Shown in pieces: positions 28,457-37,390 of a DNA stretch of 64,000 nt. Numbering within the stretch: position 1 is the first letter of the stretch; each line of letters starts with the position of its first letter. Under the pieces are notes generated by a model that was not told the origin of the DNA, searched no databases, and saw only the letters and a list, made by a program, of their open reading frames with translations. A program made the position numbers and the translations under genes. The stretch lies in NCBI RefSeq assembly GCF_001552655.1, contig NZ_BCRP01000003.1, positions 62,001 to 126,000 of the forward strand. The letters are read 5' to 3'. Origin of the DNA: Alicyclobacillus kakegawensis NBRC 103104. GTDB taxonomy: Bacteria; Bacillota; Bacilli; Alicyclobacillales; Alicyclobacillaceae.

Positions 28457-30492
28457 CAGAGATTCACCACCCCGCCACTTTCAATCTCCACGGCCGGATC
28501 GAGTTCACTGTAAGAGAGCACCGTCAAATCCGGCAGAAACCGCGCGAGCCAGCGCCGCACCGGCAGCCGCAGCTGCGGGTGTGTCAGCAGAATCGGTGTC
28601 TTGCCCAGCGCCGTCAGCCGATTCGACTCCTCCTGCAAACGCCGGTAGATTTGCTGGGCCAGGTTCGGATCGACCGCAATCTGCGCACTGCCCTCCTGCA
28701 TCAACAGCGACTGCTGCAGGCGTTCCTCGACGGTCGGGGAAAACGTGATCACCGTCAGCGGCTGCCCGGGCACACGGAACTGGTGACAGATTTGCCGAGA
28801 CAGGGCTTGGCGCACGCGCTCGGTGAGGTAATCGGGGTCTTTGCTCACACTGGCCGCGTCGGCCAAGGTCTCCAAAATCGACACCAAGTCTCGAATCGAT
28901 ACCTTTTCCTGCAGCAGGTTCACGAGGACCTTCTGCACCTGGCCGAGCGACAGGACGCCCGGCACCAGGTCGTCCACCAGGGCCGGCGCCGCTTCCCGCA
29001 CATGGTCCAACAGGGCCTTGGTCTCCTGCCGTCCCAACAGTTCGTGGGCGTGGCGGCGCAGTACCTCGGTCAGATGCGTCGCGATGACGGTGGGCAGGTC
29101 CACCACCGTATAGCCGGCTGCCTCGGCCCGAGCCTTCATGTCCTTATCAACCCACAGCGCGGGCATCCCGAACGCGGGGTCAGTCGTCGCGATGCCTTGA
29201 ACGTTGGGATCCTCAGGCCCGGGGCTCATGGCCAGCCAATGACCCATTTGCAACTGCGCGCCCGCCACCTGAAGACCGCGTATCTTCAACACATACTCGG
29301 AAGGCTTGAGTTGCACATTGTCACGCAGCCGGATGGTGGGGATTACGATGCCCAGTTCCAGCGCCAACTGGCGGCGGATGGCGGCCACACGCTCCAGCAG
29401 GTCTCCCCCTTGTTTGGCGTCCACCAGCGGGATCAACCCATAGCCGAATTCAAACTCCACCGGCTCCACTGTCAGCAGCGACAACACGCTTTCCGGCTTT
29501 TTGGTCTGCTCATGCTGGCTGCGGACACGCTCTTCCGCCTGCTTGGCCTGTTGACGCGACAACTGCTGCTGCCGCTGCCAGGCGAGAAAGGCGGCCAGCA
29601 GGGCAACGGGCAAAGCGCGCATGAGCCCGATGGGAGTCGCCAAGCCCAGCAGGAACACGGCGCCAGCGGCAATGTACAGGGTGCGCGGATTGGAAAACAC
29701 CTGGCCGAGCACGTCCGTACCCAGATTGGTCTCCGAAGCCGCCCGCGTCACCATCAGGCCGGTGGCGGTCGAGAGCAGCAGGGCGGGGATTTGACTGACC
29801 AGCCCGTCGCCGACAGAAAGCAACGTGTACGTTTGAGCGGCTTGCTGCCAATCCATGTGGTTCATCATCATGCCGATGATGAACCCGCCCACCACATTGA
29901 CGGCCACAATCAACAAGGAGGCGATGGCATCGCCCCGGACGAACTTGGACGCGCCGTCCATGGCGCCGTAAAAATCGGCCTCCCGTTCAATCGCCTGGCG
30001 TCGCCTGCGCGCCTCCTCTTCGCTGATGAGGCCGGCGTTCAAATCGGCATCGATGGCAATCTGTTTCCCCGGCATGGCGTCCAGCGTGAAGCGGGCGGCG
30101 ACCTCCGCCACCCGTTCGGCCCCGCGAGTGATGACAATAAACTGGATGATGGCGAGGATGAGGAAGATGATGAAGCCGACCACCAAATTGCCCCGGACCA
30201 CGAAGCTGCCGAAGGTCTGGATGACTTCGCCGGCGTCGTGCTGGGTCAGAATCAGCCGGGTGGAGGACACGTTTAGCGCTAGCCGATACAAGGTGGTGAC
30301 CAAAAGCAGGGACGGGAACACGGAAAACTCCAGCGGTTCGCGCGTGTTCATGGCCACCAGCAGCACCGTCACGGAGACAAACAGATTGATGATAAGGAGC
30401 ACGTCGAGCAGGGTCTTGTTGATAGGCAACACCATCATGGCGACGATGCCAATGACGGCGACCATGACGATGATATCGGACCGTTTTTTCAC
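28456..30492 (-). CDS. flhA: Flagellar export gate protein FlhA
   Basis: FlhA forms the nonameric ring of the type III flagellar export gate, coupling proton flow to export and docking chaperones through its cytoplasmic domain. The 678-residue protein has about eight N-terminal membrane helices (VMVAVIGIVAMMVLPI onwards). The FHIPEP signature loop contains RFTLDAMPGKQIAIDADLNA, and a long C-terminal cytoplasmic domain includes PALWVDKDMKARAEAAGYTV. The GTG at 30492 overlaps the flhB stop as GTGA. Confidence 0.97.
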   Translation of the reverse strand: MKKRSDIIVMVAVIGIVAMMVLPINKTLLDVLLIINLFVSVTVLLVAMNTREPLEFSVFPSLLLVTTLYRLALNVSSTRLILTQHDAGEVIQTFGSFVVRGNLVVGFIIFLILAIIQFIVITRGAERVAEVAARFTLDAMPGKQIAIDADLNAGLISEEEARRRRQAIEREADFYGAMDGASKFVRGDAIASLLIVAVNVVGGFIIGMMMNHMDWQQAAQTYTLLSVGDGLVSQIPALLLSTATGLMVTRAASETNLGTDVLGQVFSNPRTLYIAAGAVFLLGLATPIGLMRALPVALLAAFLAWQRQQQLSRQQAKQAEERVRSQHEQTKKPESVLSLLTVEPVEFEFGYGLIPLVDAKQGGDLLERVAAIRRQLALELGIVIPTIRLRDNVQLKPSEYVLKIRGLQVAGAQLQMGHWLAMSPGPEDPNVQGIATTDPAFGMPALWVDKDMKARAEAAGYTVVDLPTVIATHLTEVLRRHAHELLGRQETKALLDHVREAAPALVDDLVPGVLSLGQVQKVLVNLLQEKVSIRDLVSILETLADAASVSKDPDYLTERVRQALSRQICHQFRVPGQPLTVITFSPTVEERLQQSLLMQEGSAQIAVDPNLAQQIYRRLQEESNRLTALGKTPILLTHPQLRLPVRRWLARFLPDLTVLSYSELDPAVEIESGGVVNL

Positions 30493-31580
30493 GACCGCAC
30501 CCCCATCCTTTCATCCCGCATACGGTACACGTGGGCCAGAACCTGCGCCACCGCCTGGTACAGCTCCTCCGGAATCGGATCGCCGATGTCGACGTTCCGG
30601 TACAGCGCCTGGGCCAACGGCTTCTGCTCCACCACCGGCACGCCATGCTCGCGCGCCAACTGGCGGATGCGCCTGGCCACATCCTCGGCCCCTTTGGCTG
30701 TCACGCAAGGAGCCCGCATCACGTTTGCGTCGTAGCGCAGGGCCACCGCCAAGTGGGTTGGGTTGGTGACGACCACGTCGGCCTTCGGCACCTCCTGCAT
30801 CATGCGCCGCATCGCAAGCGCCCGCCCGCGCTTGCGGATCGTCGATTTGATGAGCGGATCGCCCTCCTCACGCTTCAGCTCATCCTTGATCTCCTGCAGC
30901 GACATGCGAATGCTCCGCTCAAAATCAAACCGCTGGTACAGGTAATCCAGTCCCCCCAGGACCACCATCAAAGCGGCAATGATGACCGCAATCTGGAACA
31001 CCATGTGGCCCACCAGGGCGGGTAGGGCGGCCGGATTGACCCCGCTGAGGCCGGCTAGTCCGACGAGCACTCTGCGGACACCGACATACGCGCCCACGGC
31101 GACCACCAGGAGCTTGAGCAGGGATTTCACACCCTCCATCGCGGTGCGCAGGCTCACCAGCCGTTTCAGTCCGGCCAAGGGGTTGATGCGTTGCAGATCC
31201 GGAACGAGCCGCTTGGGCCAAAAGCCCGGGCCCACCTGGGCGAAGGCGGCTGCCCCAGCCACAGCCAGGACCACGCCGAGCCAGGGCGCCAGCATGCGCA
31301 CAAACACCCACACGCCTTCCCGAAACACCCGGCCGGGATCTAGTGCGGTCGCGTCTAACTCCGCGGCGTGGGCAAAATCGGAGCGTATCAAGCTCTCCCA
31401 CTGGTTCCAAATCCCCGGGCCGAAGACCCGCAATGCAGCCAGAGAGGCCAGCAGCACCAAGGCTGACGTCAACTCCGGGGAACGCACGACGCGCCCTTCC
31501 CGCCGTATTCTGCGCCGCTTGGCGGGCGTGGCTCGTTCCGTCTTCTCGCCGGCGAACCGCTGCAGGTTGAGACGCTGCAC
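30489..31580 (-). CDS. flhB: Flagellar export switch protein FlhB
   Basis: FlhB is the export-gate subunit that autocleaves at NPTH to switch from rod/hook to filament substrates. It begins MQRLNLQRFAGEKTERATPAK, has four membrane helices, and the NPTHLAVALRYD cleavage motif near residue 266, followed by a complete C-terminal domain ending near IPEELYQAVAQVLAHVYRMR. I place the start at the GTG 31580, 8 bases after a G-run ribosome site; this leaves 363 residues. It follows fliR by 5 bases. Confidence 0.96.
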   Translation of the reverse strand: MQRLNLQRFAGEKTERATPAKRRRIRREGRVVRSPELTSALVLLASLAALRVFGPGIWNQWESLIRSDFAHAAELDATALDPGRVFREGVWVFVRMLAPWLGVVLAVAGAAAFAQVGPGFWPKRLVPDLQRINPLAGLKRLVSLRTAMEGVKSLLKLLVVAVGAYVGVRRVLVGLAGLSGVNPAALPALVGHMVFQIAVIIAALMVVLGGLDYLYQRFDFERSIRMSLQEIKDELKREEGDPLIKSTIRKRGRALAMRRMMQEVPKADVVVTNPTHLAVALRYDANVMRAPCVTAKGAEDVARRIRQLAREHGVPVVEQKPLAQALYRNVDIGDPIPEELYQAVAQVLAHVYRMRDERMGVRS

Positions 31581-31585
31581 CGCCG

Positions 31586-32368
31586 TTACCCCCCCAGCCA
31601 CTGTAGTGTCGTGTTGAGTTCTGAGAACAACCAGGAAAACACGCGTCCAAACAGATACACCAGCCCGGGCATGGCCGCGGCCATCACCGCCAATCCGACC
31701 AGCAGTTTCACAGGCAGCCCGACCACGAATACGTTCATCTGCGGCACAGCGCGGGACAGCAAGGCAAACGTGATGTCAGTCAACAAGAGCGCGACCAACA
31801 GGGGGGCTGCCACCTCCAGCGCCACGGCCATCGCCATCGACAAGGCTTCGGTGAGAACGGTCCACGGGTGGGCAGGGACGGCAAACGCACCGACGCCCAC
31901 ATAGCGGTAGCTCTGCAAGATGCACAGCGTCATCCCGTCCAACCCGTCCGCCGCAACAAAATACAGGCTGAACAGGACCTGCAGGAACATACCGCCGATA
32001 GCCGTCTGCGCGCCCGTGGCCAGTCCTTGATCCAGCAGGGTGGCCAGATTGAAACCCACCTGCACGTCGAACATCTGTCCCGCCATGGAAATGACGGAAA
32101 ACACCAAGGTGGCGAGAAACCCCAGCAGCAGACCGACCACCGCCTCTTTCAGCGCCAGCAGCAGATAGCCGCCCGGATCGGCAAACGGGTCGACGGCGCT
32201 TGGCGGCTGGAGCGGAGCCACCCACAGCGCCACAAGCCCTGCCAACCCCACGTTGGCGATGACCGGCCACGCGCGCACCGACAGGAGCGGCGAAGCTACG
32301 AAAAAGGCGGTGACACGCACCATGACCAGGAAGACCAACGGATAGTGACTGATGGCGTAAGTCCACAT
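31586..32368 (-). CDS. fliR: Flagellar export apparatus protein FliR
   Basis: FliR is one of the three core subunits of the export channel with FliP and FliQ. The 260-residue protein has about six hydrophobic helices and the family blocks VFLVMVRVTAFFVASPLLS, PGGYLLLALKEAVVGLLLGF and VGFNLATLLDQ. LLTDITFALLSRAVPQMNVF towards the end is highly typical. The ATG at 32368 directly follows the fliQ stop. Confidence 0.96.
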   Translation of the reverse strand: MWTYAISHYPLVFLVMVRVTAFFVASPLLSVRAWPVIANVGLAGLVALWVAPLQPPSAVDPFADPGGYLLLALKEAVVGLLLGFLATLVFSVISMAGQMFDVQVGFNLATLLDQGLATGAQTAIGGMFLQVLFSLYFVAADGLDGMTLCILQSYRYVGVGAFAVPAHPWTVLTEALSMAMAVALEVAAPLLVALLLTDITFALLSRAVPQMNVFVVGLPVKLLVGLAVMAAAMPGLVYLFGRVFSWLFSELNTTLQWLGG

Positions 32369-32369
32369 G

Positions 32370-32642
32370 TCAGTTCACAAACGACATCAGATTGCCCAGG
32401 ATGCCCCGCGTGAACTCCAGCATGTCGGTCAACATGAACGGACCGAACAGCACCAAAGCCAGTATGACCGCTGCAATCTTCGGAATGAAAGCCAGGGTCT
32501 GCTCCTGGATCTGCGTCGTCGCCTGAAAAATACTGACAATCAAGCCGATGCCGAGACCAAACAGGAGAATTGGGGCGGTGACCTTGATCACCAGCCAGAT
32601 CACCTGTTGACCGAGGCCGAGGATAAAATTGGCGTCCATCAC
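32370..32642 (-). CDS. fliQ: Flagellar export apparatus protein FliQ
   Basis: This 90-residue protein has two membrane helices and the FliQ pattern IWLVIKVTAPILLFGLGIG followed by the loop ATTQIQEQTLAFIPKIAAV. It packs around FliP and FliR in the export gate. It starts at ATG 32642 with a GAGGGAG site and ends one base before fliR. Confidence 0.96.
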   Translation of the reverse strand: MMDANFILGLGQQVIWLVIKVTAPILLFGLGIGLIVSIFQATTQIQEQTLAFIPKIAAVILALVLFGPFMLTDMLEFTRGILGNLMSFVN

Positions 32643-32663
32643 GCACTCCCTCCAGCGGCCGCA

Positions 32664-33440
32664 TCACGTATAGCCGTGCAGCAGCGACCCCACAACGAGA
32701 TTCCAGCCATCGACCATGACAAACAACAGAATCTTGAACGGCAGGGAGATGACCACCGGCGGCAGCATCATCATCCCCATCGACATCAGGATGGTGGAGA
32801 CCACCAGATCAATGACAAGAAACGGGAGATAAATCATAAACCCGATTTCAAACGCCGTCTTGAGTTCACTGATGGTGTAGGCCGGCACCAGCGCGGACAA
32901 GGGAATCTTCGCGACGGATTTGGGCCGGTTCATGTGCCGATACTGCAAAAATAGGTCCAGGTCGGCGTTGCGCGTGTGCTTGGCCATGAACTCCTTGAAC
33001 GGGACCTCCGCCCGCGTCAGCGCCGTCGACTGCGAAATCTGTCCATGCAAGTAAGGTTGCAGCGCGTGTTGATTGACAGCAGACAAGGTCGGCTGCATGA
33101 CGAACAACGTGATGAACAGCGCCAGTCCAATCAACACCTGGTTAGGCGGCGTCTGCTGCAGGGCCAAGGCGTTGCGCGTGAATGACAAAACGACAATGAT
33201 ACGGGTGAAACAGGTCATCAGAATCAAGATTGCCGGCGCCAGGGATAAGACCGTCAACAGCACGACGATCTGCAGCGTCGTCTCCACCGAATTGCGAGAG
33301 CCGCCGCCAATCGACAGGTGGACGCCCGGGAGCACCGTCGTGTCTGCCGCCTCGGCGGGCGTCGCCCACAGGAACGCCCCGATGAGCACCACCACCACGG
33401 TGCCCACCAAGGTCGCGAGGATACGGCGTCTGCGCGTCAT
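32664..33440 (-). CDS. fliP: Flagellar export apparatus protein FliP
   Basis: FliP is the pentameric core of the export gate. The 258-residue protein starts MTRRRRILATLVGTVVVV with a cleavable signal-like helix ending ATPAEAAD. The family blocks are ILILMTCFTRIIVVLSFTRN, ALQQTPPNQVLIGLALFIT, and TAFEIGFMIYLPFLVIDLVV with STILMSMGMMMLPPVVISLP. The ATG at 33440 overlaps the fliO stop as ATGA. Confidence 0.97.
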   Translation of the reverse strand: MTRRRRILATLVGTVVVVLIGAFLWATPAEAADTTVLPGVHLSIGGGSRNSVETTLQIVVLLTVLSLAPAILILMTCFTRIIVVLSFTRNALALQQTPPNQVLIGLALFITLFVMQPTLSAVNQHALQPYLHGQISQSTALTRAEVPFKEFMAKHTRNADLDLFLQYRHMNRPKSVAKIPLSALVPAYTISELKTAFEIGFMIYLPFLVIDLVVSTILMSMGMMMLPPVVISLPFKILLFVMVDGWNLVVGSLLHGYT

Positions 33441-34081
33441 TTGAAGTCCTCCTCGCCAAGTTGCACCCACTCTTTGCTCAAAACCTGCGAAAACGAAGGG
33501 CGTACCGCCGCATCGTCCTTGTGGCCGTGCGCTCGGTGTTCTTGGGCGGCCGCATCGGACCCGGTATTCTCGTCCGCCTCTGGCCGCTCCGTGGGCGCCT
33601 GGGCGCGCCCGCTCTCCAGCAGACGTTTGTTGCGCACCGCCTGCAGCGCCGCCGCCAGCACGGCAACGGGAGAATCCGCCGACGCGGAAACTGCTGTTCC
33701 CCATGCCCCTCCGGGGGCCGGGTAGTCTTCCGTCACGTCCGCCAGGAGACTGACCTGCTCCCCGACACCAATCAGGTAACGCCTGTTCTCCACCTGAATC
33801 ACCTGGACAAACCGGCCCGGCGCAATTTGCCGCGCCGCCAGCACCTCGATGGCGCCTTTAGCGGGCACCCCGCCCTTGCTGCCAAGCCAACGCAGCGTCA
33901 GCAAGACCAAAGCGAGAATCACCCCGAGGGCCAGCAACAGGCGCAGCCCCATCAGCCACGCGTTGCCGGCGGCAGAATCCACCGCCGGCGTCTTTGCCCA
34001 GGCCACGGACAGCCACCCACCCGCCGCCCATCCTAAAGTGGTCGCTCCGAACAGGTTTCGGAGGCGTTGTCTCCAACTCAC
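33437..34081 (-). CDS. fliO: Flagellar biosynthesis protein FliO (FliZ in Bacillus)
   Basis: FliO helps assemble the FliP ring. The 214-residue protein has an N-terminal signal-like segment (TTLGWAAGGWLSVAWA), a membrane helix (LMGLRLLLALGVILALVLLTL) and the FliO domain (AIEVLAARQIAPGRFVQVIQ, RRYLIGVGEQVSLLADV). A variable acidic tail ends it. Start at GTG 34081, seven bases after GGAGG. It is in the cheY-fliO-fliP order of B. subtilis, where the gene is named fliZ. Confidence 0.9.
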   Translation of the reverse strand: MSWRQRLRNLFGATTLGWAAGGWLSVAWAKTPAVDSAAGNAWLMGLRLLLALGVILALVLLTLRWLGSKGGVPAKGAIEVLAARQIAPGRFVQVIQVENRRYLIGVGEQVSLLADVTEDYPAPGGAWGTAVSASADSPVAVLAAALQAVRNKRLLESGRAQAPTERPEADENTGSDAAAQEHRAHGHKDDAAVRPSFSQVLSKEWVQLGEEDFK

Positions 34082-34098
34082 CGCTTGTCCTCCAACCT

Positions 34099-34461
34099 TC
34101 AAGCCAACGCCTTTTGCACAGCTTCCAGCACGCGATCCGCCTGAAACGGCTTGACCACAAAGTCGCGGGCGCCGGCCTGGATCGCGTCGATCACCATGGC
34201 CTGTTGCCCCATCGCCGAACACATGATGACGCGCGCCCCCGGATCCAGCGCGCGGATCTTCTTGAGCGCGCCGATGCCGTCCAACTCCGGCATGGTGATG
34301 TCGAGAGTCACCAAATCCGGGCGCAGTTCCTGGTACTTGTCCACGGCCTCATTGCCGTCGGCAGCCTCGCCGATCACCTGATAGCCGTTTTTGGTCAGGA
34401 TGTCTTTAATCATCATCCGCATGAACGCTGCATCGTCTACCACCAAAATCCGCTTGGACAC
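34099..34461 (-). CDS. cheY: Chemotaxis response regulator CheY
   Basis: This is a 120-residue single-domain receiver that binds the flagellar switch when phosphorylated. The acidic pocket Asp9-Asp10, phospho-acceptor Asp54 in LVTLDITMPELDG, Ser82 and Lys104 in VVKPF are all present. The GTG at 34461 is preferred because AGAGGTGG lies seven bases before it; an ATG at 34479 overlapping the fliY stop is the alternative. Its kinase CheA is not encoded in this operon. Confidence 0.95.
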   Translation of the reverse strand: MSKRILVVDDAAFMRMMIKDILTKNGYQVIGEAADGNEAVDKYQELRPDLVTLDITMPELDGIGALKKIRALDPGARVIMCSAMGQQAMVIDAIQAGARDFVVKPFQADRVLEAVQKALA

Positions 34462-34475
34462 CTTGCATCCACCTC

Positions 34476-35675
34476 TCATTGCAACTTTCGAACCCGGTCC
34501 GACGGGCTGATGATCTCGGTCACGCGCACGCCGAAGTTCTCATCGATGACAACCACTTCCCCGGTTGCGACGCGCTTATTGTTGACGAGGATATCCACCG
34601 GCTCCCCGGCCAGCTTGTCCAGTTCCACGACGGTACCCTGCGTCCAATTCAGGATATCACCAATTTTCTTCTTCGTGCGCCCCAATTCGACCGTCACATG
34701 GAGGGGCACGTCAAGCAACAATGCCAGATTGCGCGGCTCCCCTTCCCGGGCAGCCGTCTCCGCGCTCAGGTCGACAAATTCCGGGCGCACCACCCGAGCC
34801 GGCCGGGCATTCACTTGCGTGGGTCGCGGACCCGCGTAGGCCGCCGCCGTCTCCGCCGCGGCGCCGCGGTCTGACGCTGCCGCAGCGGCCGCTTGCGCCG
34901 CACCCTGGGCTCCCCCGCCGTCCGCCCCCACCGGTTCCGGGGAACTTGGCCCACCGTCTCCCTCCGTCGCCGCACCTTCGTCTGCATCGGAGGAACCATC
35001 CGGCGACCTTACCAAATTGACCATTTCCTTTGCGAAGGACAAGGGCAACCATTGCATAATGGTCGAATCAATCAAAGTGCCCACCCGCATGCGAAACGAC
35101 ACGTTGACAATCGGACCGGAGACCCCGAAATGCCACTCCTCGCTGGAAAGGTCGACAAACTGCACCTCAGGCGGAGAGATGTTGATGGGCCTGCCGAAAA
35201 TCTGGGACATCGCCGTCGCCGCACCGCCCATCATCTGATTCATCGCTTCCGCGACGGCAGACAGGTGCAGTTCATTGAGTTCATCCGGGACGTTCTCCCC
35301 GTTGCCGCCCAGCATGAGATCGGCAATCGTCTTCGCATCATCCAATTGCACCAACAAAACGTTGGTCCCGGTCAAGCCTTCTGTGTATTGCACCCCAACC
35401 ACGACAAACGGCTTAGGAAACTCCCCGCGCAGGTTTTCCGCCTGGTACAGACTGACCGTCGGGGTGGTGATCTCCACCCGCTGCTGCAACAACGTTGACA
35501 GCGACGTGGCGGCAGCACCGAAGCTGATGTTCCCGATTTCCCCAAGCACGTCCATGTCTTCCCCAGTGATGGAGAAGGAGTCGCTCTCGGGCGCGCCGTC
35601 GCCAGTGGAGGCGGTCGACGCCTGTTGCAACAAGGCGTCAATCTCCGCCTGCGACAGCTTCTGGTGGTCCGTCAT
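34476..35675 (-). CDS. fliY: Flagellar motor switch phosphatase FliY
   Basis: FliY forms the C-ring together with FliM and dephosphorylates CheY-P at the motor. The 399-residue protein has an N-terminal CheY-binding peptide (KLSQAEIDALLQQ), a CheC-like domain with two phosphatase half-sites (VLGEIGNISFGAAATSLS and AVAEAMNQMMGGAATAMS), and an acidic/Ala-rich linker. A C-terminal FliN domain ends it (LDVPLHVTVELGRTKKKIGD, GEPVDILVNNKRVATGEVVV). The ATG at 35675 is placed 9 bases after AGAGGTG inside fliM, giving a 38-base overlap. Confidence 0.95.
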   Translation of the reverse strand: MTDHQKLSQAEIDALLQQASTASTGDGAPESDSFSITGEDMDVLGEIGNISFGAAATSLSTLLQQRVEITTPTVSLYQAENLRGEFPKPFVVVGVQYTEGLTGTNVLLVQLDDAKTIADLMLGGNGENVPDELNELHLSAVAEAMNQMMGGAATAMSQIFGRPINISPPEVQFVDLSSEEWHFGVSGPIVNVSFRMRVGTLIDSTIMQWLPLSFAKEMVNLVRSPDGSSDADEGAATEGDGGPSSPEPVGADGGGAQGAAQAAAAAASDRGAAAETAAAYAGPRPTQVNARPARVVRPEFVDLSAETAAREGEPRNLALLLDVPLHVTVELGRTKKKIGDILNWTQGTVVELDKLAGEPVDILVNNKRVATGEVVVIDENFGVRVTEIISPSDRVRKLQ

Positions 35676-36660
35676 CGTCATACACCTCTTTCCACAAGCT
35701 GAGAACCTGCACCGCCATCTTATCCCGGGAGCGGCCCAACCTGGCCGTGAACATCGGAACGCCGTCCACAAACACCCGGATCGGATCGTGAATGCCGGTG
35801 TTCAACGGGATCATGTCGTCGACATTGATGTCGAGCAGTTCCTCCAGGGTCAACTCGGCGGAACCCAGTTCAGCGGTGACCTCCACGTCCACAGCTTGCA
35901 TGTGGCCCGCCAAGGCGGGGCCTGACGAGCCATCCTGTTTCGCCACTGCGGCGTCAAACAGGTACTGGGTGGTCAGCTTGGGTACCAAGGGCTCCACCGT
36001 GACGTATGGAATGCAAATGTTCCACAGACCCGACACCCCGCCTATGCGCGCACTCAGGGTGATCACCAGCACCGTCTCGTTGGGCGTGGCCAACTGCAGG
36101 AACTGGGGATTGCTCTCGAACGTCAACAGGTGCGGATTCAGGTCCGCCACACTCCGCCAGGCCTCGGCAAAGAAATTGCCCATGCCGGATAGCCCGCGCT
36201 CTAATAGCCCCTGTTCGATTTCCGTCAGCTCCCGTTCCCGATACGGTCCCTGCGGCGTCCCCCCCAGCATCCGGTCCAGGAGCGCGAACACCACTTGCGG
36301 GTTCATCTCCACAACCACCTTGCCGGTGAGCGGAGTGAACTCCATCACTTCCATCACCGTAAGTGCGGGAACCGACCGGATGAACTCCTCGTAGGGAACC
36401 TGATCCACCGATTCGACCTGAATCTGGACAATAATCCGCAGCTGCGCCGCCAGCTGCGTGGTCAACAGACGCGCGAAGTGTTCGTGGATGCGCGCGATGA
36501 TGCGCATCTGGTCCTTGGAAAACCGCATCGCCCGGCGGAAATCGTAAACGCGAACCGATTTCTCCTCGGCCGCCTCGCGGATTTCCTCCGCCTTCAATTG
36601 ACCGCTGGTAAGGGCCGACAACAAGGCGTCAATTTCGCTTTGCGACAGAACTTCCGACAC
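35638..36660 (-). CDS. fliM: Flagellar motor switch protein FliM
   Basis: FliM links CheY-P to the rotor. The 340-residue protein begins with the CheY-binding segment VLSQSEIDALLSAL, continues with DFRRAMRFSKDQMRIIARIH, and has the CheC-like middle domain (LLDRMLGGTPQG, ELTEIEQGLLERGL) without phosphatase motifs. A C-terminal SpoA domain with LGSAELTLEELLDINVDDM follows. GTG start at 36660. Its 3' end overlaps fliY. Confidence 0.96.
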   Translation of the reverse strand: MSEVLSQSEIDALLSALTSGQLKAEEIREAAEEKSVRVYDFRRAMRFSKDQMRIIARIHEHFARLLTTQLAAQLRIIVQIQVESVDQVPYEEFIRSVPALTVMEVMEFTPLTGKVVVEMNPQVVFALLDRMLGGTPQGPYRERELTEIEQGLLERGLSGMGNFFAEAWRSVADLNPHLLTFESNPQFLQLATPNETVLVITLSARIGGVSGLWNICIPYVTVEPLVPKLTTQYLFDAAVAKQDGSSGPALAGHMQAVDVEVTAELGSAELTLEELLDINVDDMIPLNTGIHDPIRVFVDGVPMFTARLGRSRDKMAVQVLSLWKEVYDDDGPPEAVAGGD

Positions 36661-36675
36661 AGAGCCCGCCCCTTT

Positions 36676-37110
36676 CTACTGCGTCACAAGGTTAAGAATG
36701 AGTACCTTTTCCACGCGCCCATCGGGGAGCAACTGATTGACTCTATCCAATACGGTCTGTTTCAACTGATTGACCCCCGTGTCCGTGGCCAGTTGGGCGG
36801 CTGTGAACCGACGCATCGTCGCATTCAGAAGGTCCAAAAGCGCCGGCTTCATATCGGACAACTCTTGCTTTGTCGCATCGTCCTGCGGTAGCAACGCGAT
36901 GGTGAACTGAACTAATCCGTCCCCTTTCAAATTTGTCGTGGTTTGCGGCAGTTGAACCAGCAATGCGTGTTGCTGGGCCGGTGACAACGTCTTGTTGTCC
37001 GGCTTTGCCGTGGCCGTCGGCCGCCAATATTTATACCAGCCGACCGCCACGGCAAGGCACACAGCAATCGCTGCAATGGCGGCAGACATGACCAAGAGCA
37101 TCCTCTTCAA
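36676..37110 (-). CDS. fliL: Flagellar basal body-associated protein FliL
   Basis: FliL stabilises the stator around the motor. The 144-residue protein has one membrane helix near the start (RMLLVMSAAIAAIAVCLAVAV), a short linker and a FliL domain with LQVQFTIALLP-like strands seen as DGLVQFTIALLPQDD, then RRFTAAQLATDTGVNQLKQ and EKVLILNLVTQ at the end. I place the start at a TTG at 37110 overlapping the flbD stop as TTGA; an ATG at 37146 would overlap flbD by 40 bases. Confidence 0.85.
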   Translation of the reverse strand: MKRMLLVMSAAIAAIAVCLAVAVGWYKYWRPTATAKPDNKTLSPAQQHALLVQLPQTTTNLKGDGLVQFTIALLPQDDATKQELSDMKPALLDLLNATMRRFTAAQLATDTGVNQLKQTVLDRVNQLLPDGRVEKVLILNLVTQ

Positions 37111-37322
37111 AACTCTCCACTCCCTCGTTGCATTCCACTCATCCAACCGGCGGCTGCCAGAAATTCCACCACCGCCTGCCGAATCTGCTCCGGCGTCTCC
37201 CTGACCACGTACTTGTGGGAGTTCGACAACGTCACCACCGAGTCCGGCGTGCTTTCAATCGATTCAATGAGCAGAGGGTTCAACCACACGGCGCTGCCGT
37301 TCAGGCGTGTCAATTCAATCAC
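37107..37322 (-). CDS. flbD: FlbD/SwrD family flagellar protein
   Basis: This is a 71-residue protein of the FlbD family, called SwrD in B. subtilis, where it raises motor torque. The family pattern MIELTRLNGSAVWLNPLLIE, then TPDSVVTLSNSHKYVVRETP is complete. GTG start at 37322 after GAGGGGGAA. It lies between the hook gene and fliL, as in Bacillus. Confidence 0.9.
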   Translation of the reverse strand: MIELTRLNGSAVWLNPLLIESIESTPDSVVTLSNSHKYVVRETPEQIRQAVVEFLAAAGWMSGMQRGSGEF

Positions 37323-37390
37323 CCAGCGTTCCCCCTCTTCCGGGCGGCCGGGAGTCCCCTGGCCGCCCGCCGGACCAGCGGCCGTCCGGA

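Noticed and set aside
28579-30276. Plus-strand 565-codon frame
   Set aside because: Antisense to flhA, His/Gln/Arg-rich and without family motifs.
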